DNA of 64,000 bases from Bog-756 sp035949055 (GCA_035949055.1 DASZIO010000023.1:124001-188000); one strand, 5' to 3'; positions 1 to 8,458 are shown, counted from the first letter of the stretch. The notes: generated by a model not told the origin, from the letters alone. Numbers and translations are program-made.

Positions 1-1068
1 CGCGTTCCGCCCGACGATCTCGCCGATGGCGTCGGCCGCGTTCACCATGTGCCCCGAACCGTCGAAGCGAGCGGGATCGCACTCCCGCCCCGTCTCGGAA
101 TCGACGACGGCCACGTCGAGACCGTCCAGGGGCGCGCCGAGAGCGTCGGCTGGGAGGCCGGGCTTCGGCACGAAGATGATGGCGTTCTCGCTGGAGCCGT
201 ACCCGGAGACCACCTTGCAACCGAAACGGTCTTCGAAGGCGGCGATGTCGGCGACAGAGGACTCCGGGGCGAGGACCACCCGCAGCCGATGGTCCCGGTC
301 GGCCGGGTCGGAGGGTGTGTTCAGAATGAACGCGAGGGCCCGCCCTATGGTGGCGAAGAAGGTGCTCGAGGTGGCGCGGATGTCGGCCATGGCGCTGGAG
401 GCCGAGAACTTCCGGCGGAGCACGATCGTTGCTCCGCTGCCCATGGCCGGGAAGATGCTCGAGAACAGGGCGTTCCCGTGGAAGAGCGGCATGGCGCAGT
501 ACAGGACGTCGTCGGCTCGGAATCCGAGGGCAGTGGCGGACCGGGCTACACGACCCTGGGTGACCCGCACGGCCTTCGGGGTGCCGGTCGAGCCGGCGGT
601 GAACAGCAGGAGAGCAAGGTCGTTCGGCGACCTCCTGACCGTGTTGTCCGGCGCTGCCGGGTCGGCGGGATCGGCGTCACCGACTTCGACGACTCGTGCC
701 CCGCCGAGCGCGAGTCCGTCCAACAGTGGGCGGTGCGCGGCGTCGGTCAGGATCACCCTGCAGTCGGTGTGGGTCACATCGGCGGCCAGTTCGCTTCCCC
801 GGCGGGTCGAATTGAGCCCGATCAGCACCGAACCGGTCAGCAGGCTCCCGCCCACCGCGAAGAGGTACTCGGGGACGTTGTCGAGCATCACGCCAACATG
901 GGGTGGTCCATCGCCGGTGAGGGAGCGCAGCCATGCCCCCCAACGGGACATCTCGGCGACGACCTCCGACCAAGCCCAGCTACGCCCTTCGAACAAGAGG
1001 CCGCGACGTTGGTCACCAGCCCGGGCCCGCACGGCCTCCGCTCCCGTCGAGACGGCTTCAGGGGGCAA
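1..1068 (-). CDS. Fatty-acyl-CoA synthetase (FadD17-like), partial at left edge
   Basis: Member of the AMP-forming acyl-CoA synthetase superfamily, which activates a carboxylic acid to its CoA thioester through an acyl-adenylate. The frame reads to the window edge without a stop, so the C-terminal domain is missing. Visible are the phosphate-binding loop LLLFTAGSTGTPKAV and the later motif VVSGYGSSENAIIF. The overall pattern, including a HVGVMLDNVPEYLF stretch near the start, resembles mycobacterial FadD17. The start is uncertain: an in-frame stop lies at 1131-1129 and the first candidate after it is a TTG at 1068 (next a GTG at 1032), neither with a good ribosome binding site. Family is clear; start and substrate are not. 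Confidence 0.8.
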   Translation of the reverse strand, partial: MPPEAVSTGAEAVRARAGDQRRGLLFEGRSWAWSEVVAEMSRWGAWLRSLTGDGPPHVGVMLDNVPEYLFAVGGSLLTGSVLIGLNSTRRGSELAADVTHTDCRVILTDAAHRPLLDGLALGGARVVEVGDADPADPAAPDNTVRRSPNDLALLLFTAGSTGTPKAVRVTQGRVARSATALGFRADDVLYCAMPLFHGNALFSSIFPAMGSGATIVLRRKFSASSAMADIRATSSTFFATIGRALAFILNTPSDPADRDHRLRVVLAPESSVADIAAFEDRFGCKVVSGYGSSENAIIFVPKPGLPADALGAPLDGLDVAVVDSETGRECDPARFDGSGHMVNAADAIGEIVGRNA

Positions 1069-1228
1069 TGGAGCCCAGTTCCCCGCCGTCCTCGAGCCCG
1101 CTTCGCCTGTTCCCGGAGCGCGGCCAGCTCATCGGACACCGCCGGCGGAGGTCGGCCAGCAGCGGATCGGGATCGCCGGCGAAGAACCCGGGTTCCCTGA
1201 GGCGGATGTCGAAGACCTCACTGGTCAT
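1058..1228 (-). other. Short ORF before the acyl-CoA synthetase, possible gene remnant
   Basis: A 56-codon ATG frame overlapping the start of the synthetase in another frame. Its opening residues (MTSEVFDIRLREPGFF, then LLADLRRRCPMSW) look vaguely like the beginning of a bacterial cytochrome P450, but the frame ends before any diagnostic motif. It could be a P450 remnant or the true synthetase N-terminus displaced by a frameshift. Both readings are inference. Confidence 0.25.
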
Positions 1229-1441
1229 GGTCGGGCCTCGTCTACCGGAGGCGCCACGCGCTCGGCGGCTGACAGTGGCTCGATGTGCAACGGACTCTCC
1301 ACTCCGATGCCGGCGCGGGCATCCACCCGGTACGTCCTGGCGACACCGGACGGCCCCGATTGTAGGGCCGGCGATGGCCACGGCGCCGACGGATCTGCGG
1401 TCGGGGCGCGCCCAGCACGGCGACGGCCGGCTGGCGCCAGG

Positions 1442-1447
1442 TACCAT
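1442..1447 (+). promoter_or_regulatory. -10-like TACCAT before the nucleosidase gene
   Basis: TACCAT fits the actinobacterial TANNNT -10 pattern. It would start transcription near 1454, giving a leader of about 22 bases that contains the GAGGGG ribosome binding site at 1465-1470. No -35 box is recognisable. Confidence 0.35.
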
Positions 1448-1475
1448 GGGCGCCCTCGCCGCTCGAGGGGACTTG

Positions 1476-2180
1476 ATGCCGGTCGCGTTCATCTGCGCCA
1501 TGCCCATGGAGCTCGCCCCGCTCAAGCGGAAGCTCCGCCTCCAGAAGACGCGCGTGGGCTCGCTCGACATCTACCGGGGGGTGTGCGGCGAGCGCTCGGT
1601 GGTGGGCATCGTGACCGGCATGGGCACGGCACTGGCCGCGGAGAAGCTCGGCATGTTGCTGGGAGCGGTCGATGTCGAGCGGGTTGTCGTGATCGGCATC
1701 ACCGGTGCCGTCCATGGAGACGCGCCAATCGGATCGCTCGTCCTTCCCGCGGTCGTGGTCAACAGCACCACTGGAGACGAGTATCAGCCCCATCCCCTAG
1801 GGGGTGGCCCGGCCGAGGGCAAGATGTGGACGAGCGACACGCTCATCACCGACCTCGAGGTTCTCGCCGGCCTGCGCAACGACGGGGTCGTCTGCCTGGA
1901 CATGGAGACGGCCGCCATTGCCGAGATATGCGAGCGAGAGGGCATTCCCTGGTCGGTCTTCCGGACGGTGAGCGACCGGGCGACGGACGGAATCCTGGAC
2001 GAGGAGGTCTTCCGTCTGGGCAACCGGGACGGTTCGCCCAACGTGAAGGCCGTTGCCGCCTATATGGCCCGGCACCCGGGCCGGCTGCCGGCCCTGGCCC
2101 GCATGGCGAAGGACGTCAAGCGGGCCACCGAGAGTGCGGCCGAAGCCGCCATCGCCGCCGTGTCCCGCCCTGACCGATGA
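1476..2180 (+). CDS. MTA/SAH nucleosidase-like nucleoside phosphorylase family protein
   Basis: A 234-residue protein of the PNP/UDP family. Family members cleave the glycosidic bond of methylthioadenosine, S-adenosylhomocysteine or related nucleosides, usually for salvage. Visible are the N-terminal FICAMPMELAPLKRKL strand-loop, a glycine-rich MGTALAAEKL turn, ITGAVHGDAPIGSLVLP, and the ribose-contacting LDMETAAIAEICEREG segment followed by VFRTVSDRA. The ATG at 1476 was chosen because GAGGGG lies five bases upstream; an in-frame ATG at 1446 lacks a binding site. It overlaps the next gene by four bases (ATGA), so the two are probably co-translated. The exact nucleoside substrate is unknown. 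Confidence 0.8.
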   Translation: MPVAFICAMPMELAPLKRKLRLQKTRVGSLDIYRGVCGERSVVGIVTGMGTALAAEKLGMLLGAVDVERVVVIGITGAVHGDAPIGSLVLPAVVVNSTTGDEYQPHPLGGGPAEGKMWTSDTLITDLEVLAGLRNDGVVCLDMETAAIAEICEREGIPWSVFRTVSDRATDGILDEEVFRLGNRDGSPNVKAVAAYMARHPGRLPALARMAKDVKRATESAAEAAIAAVSRPDR

Positions 2181-3097
2181 AGGTGCTTGTCGCCGGGGCG
2201 ACCGGCGCCATCGGCCGGCCCCTGATCGCCGAGCTGCGCCGAGCCGGTCACGACGTGCTCGCGCTGCACCGGACAACCGACGCAGCCGGTCCGCTCCGGG
2301 CATCGGATGCGACGCCGGTGCGGGCCGACGTTCTCGATCGCCGAGGCCTACTGGCGGCGTTGGCCGGGCTCCAGGCCGATGCGGTGATCGCGGAGCTCAC
2401 CGCCCTCAAGAAGACCCCCATCCGGCATCGGGACATGGCGATGACCGATCGCCTCCGCACCGAGGGAACGGCCAATCTCGTCGCCGCGGCTCGTGCCCTG
2501 GGTGCCCGGCGGCTCGTGACCCAGTCGATCGTCTTCGGCTACGGCTTCGGCGACTGGGGAGGGCGCGTCCTCACCGAGGCCGACCCGTTCGGCCCACCCG
2601 GACGCGGCCGGTTCGAGGACCACGTGGCCGCGCTACGGTCCAACGAGCACCAGGTGCTGACGGCAGACGGCTTGATCGGTACTGCGTTGCGTTACGGGCT
2701 CTTCTACGGGCCCGGCCCAGCCAGCGCCAACATGGTCGACGGCGTCCGCCGGCGACGACTCCCGGTCGTCCGCCGGGGCGGGCCGCTCCCCTGGGTCAGC
2801 ATCGGGGACGCGGCCACGGCCACTGCCGCGGCGCTGCACGCCCCCGGCGGTGCCTACAACGTCGTCGACGACCTGCCGGTGAGCCTCTCCGACATGATCA
2901 CGGCCACAGCCCAGATCGTCGGCGCCCCGAAGCCCCGCGTCCTCCCCGAGTTCGCCCTCGCCCTCACCCCCTATGCCAGATCGGTGATGAAGGGCGGCCT
3001 GATGGTGAGCAACGCCAAGGCCCAGGCCGAGCTGGGCTGGGTGCTCAGGGCTCCGACTTACCGGGAAGGGCTCGCCGAGTTGGCCGGGTCGTTTTGA
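2177..3097 (+). CDS. NAD(P)-dependent epimerase/dehydratase (extended SDR)
   Basis: A 306-residue extended short-chain dehydrogenase. The N-terminus MKVLVAGATGAIGRPL is the Rossmann nucleotide-binding glycine motif (GATGAIG, residues 7-13). The usual Tyr-x3-Lys pair is not obvious; YGFGDWGG lies near the expected place, so activity on sugar nucleotides is not assured. VNVVDD-type C-terminal substrate region is represented by GAYNVVDDLPVS. The gene starts inside the nucleosidase stop (ATGA) and its own stop overlaps the TTG start of the ABC ATPase, so it sits in a tight four-gene operon with an exporter. Family assignment is firm; the substrate cannot be inferred. Confidence 0.8.
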   Translation: MKVLVAGATGAIGRPLIAELRRAGHDVLALHRTTDAAGPLRASDATPVRADVLDRRGLLAALAGLQADAVIAELTALKKTPIRHRDMAMTDRLRTEGTANLVAAARALGARRLVTQSIVFGYGFGDWGGRVLTEADPFGPPGRGRFEDHVAALRSNEHQVLTADGLIGTALRYGLFYGPGPASANMVDGVRRRRLPVVRRGGPLPWVSIGDAATATAAALHAPGGAYNVVDDLPVSLSDMITATAQIVGAPKPRVLPEFALALTPYARSVMKGGLMVSNAKAQAELGWVLRAPTYREGLAELAGSF

Positions 3098-3999
3098 CCC
3101 CGGCTCTGAGCGTGCAGCACCTGGCCAAGTCCTACGGCCCCAAGCGCGCCGTTGTGGACGTGAGCTTCGAGGTGGAGCGGGGCGAGGTGTTCGCCCTGCT
3201 CGGCCCCAACGGGGCCGGCAAGACCACCACCATCGAGATCCTCGAAGGGTTCCGCCCCCGAGATGCGGGCCAGGTGGAGACGCTCGGTGTCGACCCGGCC
3301 TCGCCGCGGACGCAGCGATGGCTGCGATCGCGCATCGGGGTCGTCCTCCAGGAGTTGGCGGTCGAGCCCTTCTACTCGGTTCGCCAGGTGCTCACCCGCA
3401 ACGCCGGGTTCTACCCCTCGCCCCGGCCGGTCGGCGAGGTGATCGAACTCGTCGGGCTGTCGGACAAGGCAGACGCCCGGGTGAAGACGCTCTCGGGCGG
3501 GCAGCAACGCCGCCTCGATGTGGGCCTCGGCATCGTCGGCCATCCCGAGCTCCTGTTCCTCGACGAACCCACCACCGGCCTCGACCCGTCTGGCCGCCGG
3601 GACTCGTGGAAGCTCATCCGCACCCTGGCCGCGGAGGGCACCACGGTGCTGCTCACCACCCATTACATGGACGAGGTCGAGGCATTGGCCGACCGGGTGG
3701 CCGTCCTGTCCGATGCCCGCATCGTGGCCAGCGGGACCCCGTCGTCGCTCGGGGGCCGGGACTCGGGTGCGGTGACCATCCGGTTCGGCCTGCCCCACGG
3801 GATCGCGCCGGCGGAGCTGCCCCTCCCGGCCGAGCCGGCCACCGACGGGATGGTCGAGATCCACACCGAGGAAGAGCTCCGGGTGCTCCACACCCTGACG
3901 GGCTGGGCGCTCGAGCAGGGCGTCATGCTCCACGGCCTTTCGGTCCTGCGGGTCACCCTGGAGGACGTCTACCTGAAGCTCACCCGGGGGGAGCCGTGA
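3094..3999 (+). CDS. ABC-2 type transporter ATP-binding protein
   Basis: A 301-residue ATPase of the drug/lipid exporter (DrrA-like) class. Walker A is GPNGAGKT (about residues 37-44), the signature is LSGGQQRRL (about 133-141) and Walker B is LLFLDEPTTGLDP (from about 153), followed by the switch histidine in LLTTHYMDE. The C-terminal part (about 225-301) is the extension typical of this class. A TTG at 3094 is chosen because it makes a TTGA overlap with the preceding stop and gives the usual N-terminus; a GTG at 3112 is the alternative. It is coupled to the downstream membrane protein by a GTGA overlap and would energise export; cargo unknown. Confidence 0.88.
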   Translation: MTPALSVQHLAKSYGPKRAVVDVSFEVERGEVFALLGPNGAGKTTTIEILEGFRPRDAGQVETLGVDPASPRTQRWLRSRIGVVLQELAVEPFYSVRQVLTRNAGFYPSPRPVGEVIELVGLSDKADARVKTLSGGQQRRLDVGLGIVGHPELLFLDEPTTGLDPSGRRDSWKLIRTLAAEGTTVLLTTHYMDEVEALADRVAVLSDARIVASGTPSSLGGRDSGAVTIRFGLPHGIAPAELPLPAEPATDGMVEIHTEEELRVLHTLTGWALEQGVMLHGLSVLRVTLEDVYLKLTRGEP

Positions 4000-4799
4000 G
4001 CACCGTGCCGGCCACCGGGGTCTTCGATGGCAGGCGCGACATCAGGCTGGTCGGACGGCAGGTCCACTACGAGCAACTGTCCTTCTGGCTCAATCCGGTG
4101 GGCGCCGTGTTCACGGTGGGCTTCTCGGTGGTCTTCCTCGTCCTGCTCGGGGCATCGGCCGGCAGCTCGCGGATCTCGTTCTACCGCAACATCAAGCTGA
4201 TCCAGTACTACGTGCCCGGCTTCGTCGCCTACGGGGTGATGGCCGCCTGCTTCAACATCTTGGCCATCACCCTCGTGAACCGGCGCGAGATGGGACTGCT
4301 CAAGCGGCTCCGGCTCAGTCCGCTGCCGACCTGGGTGTTGCTGGTCGCCATCCTCGTCAGCACCATGATCATCGCCGTGGTCCAGGTGGTGCTGCTGCTC
4401 GCGGTGGGAAGGATCGGGTTCGGCGTCCATCTGCCGGCCAACCTGGTCGCGTTCATCGTAGCGGTGGTCGTCGGCATGCTGAGCTTCTCGGCACTGGGGG
4501 TGGCCATGAGCACCGTGGTCCCCAACCAGGACGCAGCCGGCCCAGTAGTCAGCATCGTGTTCTTCGTGCTGCTCTTCCTGTCGGGGTTGTGGTTCCCGCT
4601 TCGCCCGGGGTCCGGCTTGTCCCAGTTCTCGGCGTACTTCCCCGTCCACCACTTCATCGCCGCGGTGTTCGCCCCCTTCAGCACCGAGCGCGGGGTGTCG
4701 CCCTGGGCCTGGAACGATCTGCTGGTCGTGGCGGTCTGGGGGGTGGCGGGCGCCATCGTGGCCGTGCGGCGCTGGCAGTGGTCGCCGCGTCGGGGCTGA
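3996..4799 (+). CDS. ABC-2 type transporter permease
   Basis: A 267-residue integral membrane protein with about six hydrophobic segments, including VGFSVVFLVLLGA, VLLVAILVSTMIIAVV, LVAFIVAVVVGMLSFSA and VVSIVFFVLLFLSGLWF. The sequence FLSGLWFPL followed by an extracellular FPVHHFIAAVFAPF-like stretch is characteristic of ABC-2 permeases. The GTG start overlaps the ATPase stop (GTGA), so the pair forms one exporter. It closes the operon that begins with the nucleosidase. Confidence 0.87.
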   Translation: MSTVPATGVFDGRRDIRLVGRQVHYEQLSFWLNPVGAVFTVGFSVVFLVLLGASAGSSRISFYRNIKLIQYYVPGFVAYGVMAACFNILAITLVNRREMGLLKRLRLSPLPTWVLLVAILVSTMIIAVVQVVLLLAVGRIGFGVHLPANLVAFIVAVVVGMLSFSALGVAMSTVVPNQDAAGPVVSIVFFVLLFLSGLWFPLRPGSGLSQFSAYFPVHHFIAAVFAPFSTERGVSPWAWNDLLVVAVWGVAGAIVAVRRWQWSPRRG

Positions 4800-4833
4800 G
4801 CTGACCCGTCCCGGCCGCCGCCGGCGGGGTAGC

Positions 4834-4850
4834 CCCGGGACCGCCCCGGG
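4834..4850 (+). terminator. Possible stem-loop after the ABC exporter operon
   Basis: CCCGGG at 4834-4839 can pair with CCCGGG at 4845-4850 around a five-base loop, 35 bases after the permease stop. No T-tract follows, so intrinsic termination is only a possibility; the high background GC makes such stems common. Confidence 0.25.
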
Positions 4851-4870
4851 AAGCGGTCGTCGACTGAACC

Positions 4871-4876
4871 TACAAT
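4871..4876 (+). promoter_or_regulatory. -10-like TACAAT before the cyclase gene
   Basis: TACAAT matches five of six bases of the TATAAT consensus and lies 51 bases before the ATG at 4928, leaving a leader of about 45 bases with GAGGAGG at 4917-4923. No convincing -35 hexamer sits 16-18 bases upstream. Confidence 0.4.
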
Positions 4877-4927
4877 CCAACATCAGTCACCGCGCCCGGA
4901 CCCATCGCACGGCGTCGAGGAGGATTG

Positions 4928-5926
4928 ATGGCAGAGGGCCCCAGCACTGCGCCGTCGGAGGACGACATCCCGTCCCGACTACCGGCCTACGAGGAGCTGC
5001 CTCCCGCCCCCCGAGGGGGGCGATCGGGCTGGAGCGTGTTCGGGGGCTCCGATTCCGTCGGGCTCGTCAACCTGCAGACGCCCACCCGGGTGGCCGACGC
5101 CGCCCGCCTGGTCCGCACCGGCCAGGTCTTCAGCCTGAATGCCCCGCTCGACGCCCTCGAACCCCCGCTCTTCTTGCGCGGCGCACTGCAGCACACGGTG
5201 ATCGGCATGGGCGACTCGGCCTTCGACGACAAGCTCGACAACTACTTCCCCCAGGCCTCGAGCCAGTGGGACTCGTTGGCCCATGTCGGCTACGACACCG
5301 ACCAGTTCTACAACGGCGCCAGCGTCGCCGACGTGAACGCCAAGGCCCGCAACACCATCGATCACTGGGCCCGACGCGGCATCGCTGGGCGGGCGGTGCT
5401 CCTCGACATCGACTCAGTCTTCGGGGGTGCCGGCGTCGGATTCGACCCTGCCAGTCCGCGGGCCGTGACGGTCGACGACCTCGAACAGGCCCGCCAGGCG
5501 GCCGGCATCGAGTGGCACGACGGTGACATGATGCTGCTCCACACCGGGTTTCTGGGCTGGTACGGTCGGCAGGGCGTCGACACCAGAGCCAAACTGGCGG
5601 AGCTCCGCGAGCTGGCCGCGGTGGGCCTCGAGGCGAGCGAAGACATGGCCCGCTACCTGTGGGACTCACATCTGTCGGCCGCAGTCGCCGACAACCCGTC
5701 GCTGGAGGTGTGGCCCCCTGACCTGAGCCCGGAGCGGATGCCGTTCGGATTCCTGCATCGCATGCTCATCGGCCAGTTCGGCCTGGCCGTCGGCGAGCTC
5801 TGGTGGCTCGAGGACCTGGCCCGGGCGTGCCGGGAAGACGGCCGGTTCGAGGTCTTCGTGACCGCGGCCCCGACCAACGTGAGCGGTGGGATCGGCTCCT
5901 CCGCCAACGCGCTGGCCATCAAGTGA
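4928..5926 (+). CDS. Cyclase family protein (kynurenine formamidase-like metal hydrolase)
   Basis: A 332-residue protein of the PF04199 cyclase/formamidase family, metal-dependent hydrolases acting on amide or ring substrates. The family metal-site region is seen as SSQWDSLAHVGYD, and the second conserved region as EWHDGDMMLLHTGFL and ELWWLEDLARACREDG near the C-terminus. It belongs to the longer subfamily of roughly 300-340 residues. The ATG at 4928 follows GAGGAGG by four bases; the TTG three bases earlier is too close to it. The stop overlaps the GTG of the next VOC gene (GTGA), suggesting joint translation. The substrate is not known. Confidence 0.8.
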   Translation: MAEGPSTAPSEDDIPSRLPAYEELPPAPRGGRSGWSVFGGSDSVGLVNLQTPTRVADAARLVRTGQVFSLNAPLDALEPPLFLRGALQHTVIGMGDSAFDDKLDNYFPQASSQWDSLAHVGYDTDQFYNGASVADVNAKARNTIDHWARRGIAGRAVLLDIDSVFGGAGVGFDPASPRAVTVDDLEQARQAAGIEWHDGDMMLLHTGFLGWYGRQGVDTRAKLAELRELAAVGLEASEDMARYLWDSHLSAAVADNPSLEVWPPDLSPERMPFGFLHRMLIGQFGLAVGELWWLEDLARACREDGRFEVFVTAAPTNVSGGIGSSANALAIK

Positions 5927-6279
5927 CCGCTGACGACTGGCCCCGGCCGGTGGTCCACTGGGAGATGGTGTCCCGGGACCCCGAGCGCCAGGCCGAGTTC
6001 TATCGTGCCCTGTGCCACTGGGAGGTCGGCACCGGGCCCATCATGCAGATCCCGCCGGGCCTGGGTGGACCCGAGCCGGGGCCAGCCGGCCATATCCGGC
6101 GGGGAGACCGGCCCGGGGTCACCCTCTTCGTGCAGGTCAAGGACCTGAACAGCTCGCTGGCTCTCGCCGTCGAACTGGGCGCGGAACTGGTGGTCGCGCC
6201 GTTCGACCTGCCCGACGGGCCGACCCTGGCCGCCATCGAGGACCCCGAAGGCAATCCCCTGGTGCTGGTCCAGCAGTGA
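5923..6279 (+). CDS. VOC family (glyoxalase/bleomycin-resistance fold) protein
   Basis: A 118-residue single-module VOC protein. It opens with PVVHWEMVSRDPERQAEFY, the usual first beta strand and helix, and ends with AAIEDPEGNPLVLVQQ, the usual final strands. A metal site could include the N-terminal histidine and a C-terminal glutamate, but the set is incomplete, so it may bind rather than turn over a ligand. It begins within the stop of the cyclase-family gene, so the two probably act together. It converges on the next gene with only six bases between stops. Confidence 0.72.
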   Translation: MTADDWPRPVVHWEMVSRDPERQAEFYRALCHWEVGTGPIMQIPPGLGGPEPGPAGHIRRGDRPGVTLFVQVKDLNSSLALAVELGAELVVAPFDLPDGPTLAAIEDPEGNPLVLVQQ

Positions 6280-6285
6280 GCGCGA

Positions 6286-6576
6286 TCAGTCGAACGTCTC
6301 GTAGCGGCCGACCGACACGGTGCCGGCATCGACGAAGGACATGAACTCGGCGGTCACCGGGTCGTCCTCCCACGCCAGGGCGGTGTGATCAGTGTCCTGC
6401 TGGCTCTGCCAGAGGTCGATCACGATCCACTCGCCGTCCCAGGTCCGGGCCACCGTGCGCCGCAGCAATCCGGGCTGCCGGTAGGCGAACTCGGTCTGGA
6501 CCCGTCGGTCGGCCGCTAAGAAAGCCTGCTCGTCGGCAGGTTGCGCCAGGCGGAAGCGCATGATCTCGATCACCAC
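6286..6576 (-). CDS. Conserved hypothetical protein, likely dimeric alpha-beta barrel
   Basis: A protein of about 96 residues with the strand-helix-strand pattern of small ferredoxin-like barrels (monooxygenase or EthD type): VVIEIMRFRLA, then a helix AFLAADRRVQTEF, then VARTWDGEWIVIDLW, and a final acidic helix AEFMSFV. No catalytic residue can be assigned. The GTG at 6576 was preferred because the first strand would be lost with the ATG at 6561; a GTG at 6573 is equally possible. It overlaps the upstream VOC gene by seven bases and is co-transcribed with it. Confidence 0.62.
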   Translation of the reverse strand: MVIEIMRFRLAQPADEQAFLAADRRVQTEFAYRQPGLLRRTVARTWDGEWIVIDLWQSQQDTDHTALAWEDDPVTAEFMSFVDAGTVSVGRYETFD

Positions 6577-7058
6577 GGTCCAGGGTGTCGGCCTTCGTCG
6601 GCCGGCCCGGTCCTGTCCTCGGGGGTCAGCCACTGAGCCAGCTCGATCACCGCGCCCTCCGGCCCCGTCAGGAAGACCAGCTTGCGATCGTGGAATTCCA
6701 TCACGTCGTTGCGAGGGGCGATCCCGGCCGTCCGGAGGGTGGCGAGCGTGGCATCGAGGTTGTCGACGGCGAAGCACACATGGTTGAAGCCCAGCCGGGC
6801 CAAGTTGCCCGTATCAGGCTTCTCGGCCAGCACCGGGCGGTGGAAGCGGAGGAGCTGGACCTCCTGGTGGGTGAGGGCCCCCTTCAGCCGCAGCGTGACG
6901 TGGTCGGCTTCCCAATCGGGGATGCCCATGTAGCGGGACATCTGCTCGCCGGACGCGGTCGTGGCGATCGTCTCCTCGAAGCCGAGCAGGGCGAAGAATC
7001 GTCTGGCCTCGTCGAGGTCCCGCACCGCCAGGGTCACGTGGTCGAACCCACTGTGCAT
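6570..7058 (-). CDS. VOC family protein, glyoxalase-like
   Basis: A 162-residue protein with two VOC half-modules. The first begins HVTLAVRDLDEARRFFALLGF, with H7 as the likely first metal ligand; the second begins NHVCFAVDNLDATLATL and ends FLTGPEGAVIELAQW, in which the glutamate is the usual last ligand. This ligand set resembles glyoxalase I or methylmalonyl-CoA epimerase relatives. The C-terminal 15 residues are polar and probably disordered. It is divergently placed from the alpha/beta hydrolase, with 73 bases between starts. The reaction is not known. Confidence 0.75.
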   Translation of the reverse strand: MHSGFDHVTLAVRDLDEARRFFALLGFEETIATTASGEQMSRYMGIPDWEADHVTLRLKGALTHQEVQLLRFHRPVLAEKPDTGNLARLGFNHVCFAVDNLDATLATLRTAGIAPRNDVMEFHDRKLVFLTGPEGAVIELAQWLTPEDRTGPADEGRHPGPW

Positions 7059-7131
7059 GCCTCATTGTGCCCCACCCGCGCCCGGGGCCCGCACCGGGAC
7101 CGGACGGCGTGCCAGACTGAGCGGAGCCGGC

Positions 7132-7938
7132 ATGCCCTTCCTCACCGCCAGGGGATTCGACACCTACTACGAGCGATCGGGTCTGGGCCCGCGCCTCGTG
7201 TTCCTGACCGGATCCGGGACGACGGTCGACCAGTCCCGCCCGTTGGTCGAGCCGTTCGTGACGTCCCTCGACACGGTGGTGTTCGACTACCGGGGAATGG
7301 GCAGGAGCGGTGGCCCGCCCGGTCCGTACGGCATGGCGGACTGCGCCGCCGACGCACTGTCGGTGATGGACAGTCTGGGTTGGGACACGGCGCGGGTCAT
7401 CGGCGTCAGCTTCGGCGGCATGGTCGCCCAGGAGCTGGCGGTCACTGCGCCCCACCGGGTCGAGCGGCTGGCCCTCTTATGCACCTCGCCAGGAGGTCCA
7501 GGTGGGTCCTCCTACCCCCTACACCAGCTCGATGGGCTCAGCCCGACGGAACGGGCGGGGGTGCTGCCGCGGCTCATCGACACCCGTTTCGACGACGAAT
7601 GGCTCGCCACCCACCCCGGCGACCGGCGATTGCTCGATGCGCTCGAGGGGCGCACCGCCGGATTCGACGAGGCCCATCGACGGGCTGCCCGCGCGCAGCT
7701 CGAAGCCCGCCGTCACCATGACGTCTGGAACCGACTTCCTCGTATCACCTGTCCGACGTTCATCGCCTGTGGCCGCTATGACGGGATCGCCCCACCGGCC
7801 AACGGGGCAGCCATCGCCACGAGGATCGAAGGATCCCGGCTGCATGAGTATGACGGCGGTCACGCCTTCTTCGTCCAGGATGCTCAGGCTGTTCCCGATG
7901 TGCTGACGTTTCTCGCCGGGGCCGTTGCGCCCGGCTGA
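7132..7938 (+). CDS. Alpha/beta hydrolase
   Basis: A 268-residue alpha/beta-fold hydrolase. The nucleophile elbow is GVSFGGMVA with Ser93; the oxyanion region is near FLTGSGTTVDQSR; FDYRGMGRSG is the conserved strand-4 loop; a later acid lies in CGRYDGIAPPANG and the histidine in YDGGHAFFVQD. This is the 3-oxoadipate enol-lactonase-like or generic esterase layout. No signal peptide is seen, so it is cytoplasmic. It is followed 55 bases later by a cupin gene with its own ribosome binding site. Confidence 0.82.
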   Translation: MPFLTARGFDTYYERSGLGPRLVFLTGSGTTVDQSRPLVEPFVTSLDTVVFDYRGMGRSGGPPGPYGMADCAADALSVMDSLGWDTARVIGVSFGGMVAQELAVTAPHRVERLALLCTSPGGPGGSSYPLHQLDGLSPTERAGVLPRLIDTRFDDEWLATHPGDRRLLDALEGRTAGFDEAHRRAARAQLEARRHHDVWNRLPRITCPTFIACGRYDGIAPPANGAAIATRIEGSRLHEYDGGHAFFVQDAQAVPDVLTFLAGAVAPG

Positions 7939-7993
7939 CGTGGGCGCTGCCAGAATGGGCCTGCTGACCAGGCGAGAGCAGGAGAGGAACGCC

Positions 7994-8452
7994 ATGACCA
8001 CCACCGAGCCCATTCCCCAGGCCGTGCATCTCGGGGCCGACGACCTTCCGTTCGTCAACATCGGCGACGGCAGCATGCTGAAGGTGATCCAGGTCAAGCC
8101 CGAGGAGGGCCTCTGGATCGTGGAGAACATCTTCCAGGCCGGCTACGAGGTGCAGAGGCACCGGCACACCGGTCCGGTCTACGCCTATACGACCTCGGGG
8201 GCATGGAAGTACAAGGAGTACGGATACGTGAACCGGGCGGGCTCGTTCCTGTACGAGCCCGCGGGCTCGATCCACACCCTCCAGTGCGTGGAGGACGGGA
8301 CCCGGGTGTGGTTCCAGATGTACGGGGTGAACCTCAACCTCGACGCGGTTGGCAACGTGGAGAGCGTCTATGACGGCGCCGGCACGCTGGCTGCGTACGA
8401 GGCGTTGTGCGAGGCCGAGGGGTACCCGGCTCCGCCGGTGCTGGTCGGTTGA
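7994..8452 (+). CDS. Cupin protein, dihydroxyacetophenone dioxygenase-like
   Basis: A 152-residue single-domain cupin. The first motif is seen as YEVQRHRHTGPVYAYTTSG, supplying two histidines, and the second as GSFLYEPAGSIHTLQC with a further histidine, giving a plausible Fe or Mn site. The sequence pattern GAWKYKEYGYVNRAGSF resembles the ChrR/2,4'-dihydroxyacetophenone dioxygenase group. The ATG at 7994 follows AGGAGAGG by a normal spacing; an upstream in-frame extension lacks such a site. It converges with the MFS transporter gene, six bases between stops. The substrate is unproven. Confidence 0.75.
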   Translation: MTTTEPIPQAVHLGADDLPFVNIGDGSMLKVIQVKPEEGLWIVENIFQAGYEVQRHRHTGPVYAYTTSGAWKYKEYGYVNRAGSFLYEPAGSIHTLQCVEDGTRVWFQMYGVNLNLDAVGNVESVYDGAGTLAAYEALCEAEGYPAPPVLVG

Positions 8453-8458
8453 CCCCGA

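Noticed and set aside
26..2173. Long plus-strand open frame across the left-edge synthetase and nucleosidase
   Set aside because: It runs opposite to the synthetase motifs and out of frame with the nucleosidase; composition is Arg/Ala/Pro-rich with no domain.
7059..7131. Leaderless promoters for the divergent VOC and hydrolase genes
   Set aside because: CACAAT and CAGACT occur close to the starts but lack the initial TA, so they do not fit TANNNT.
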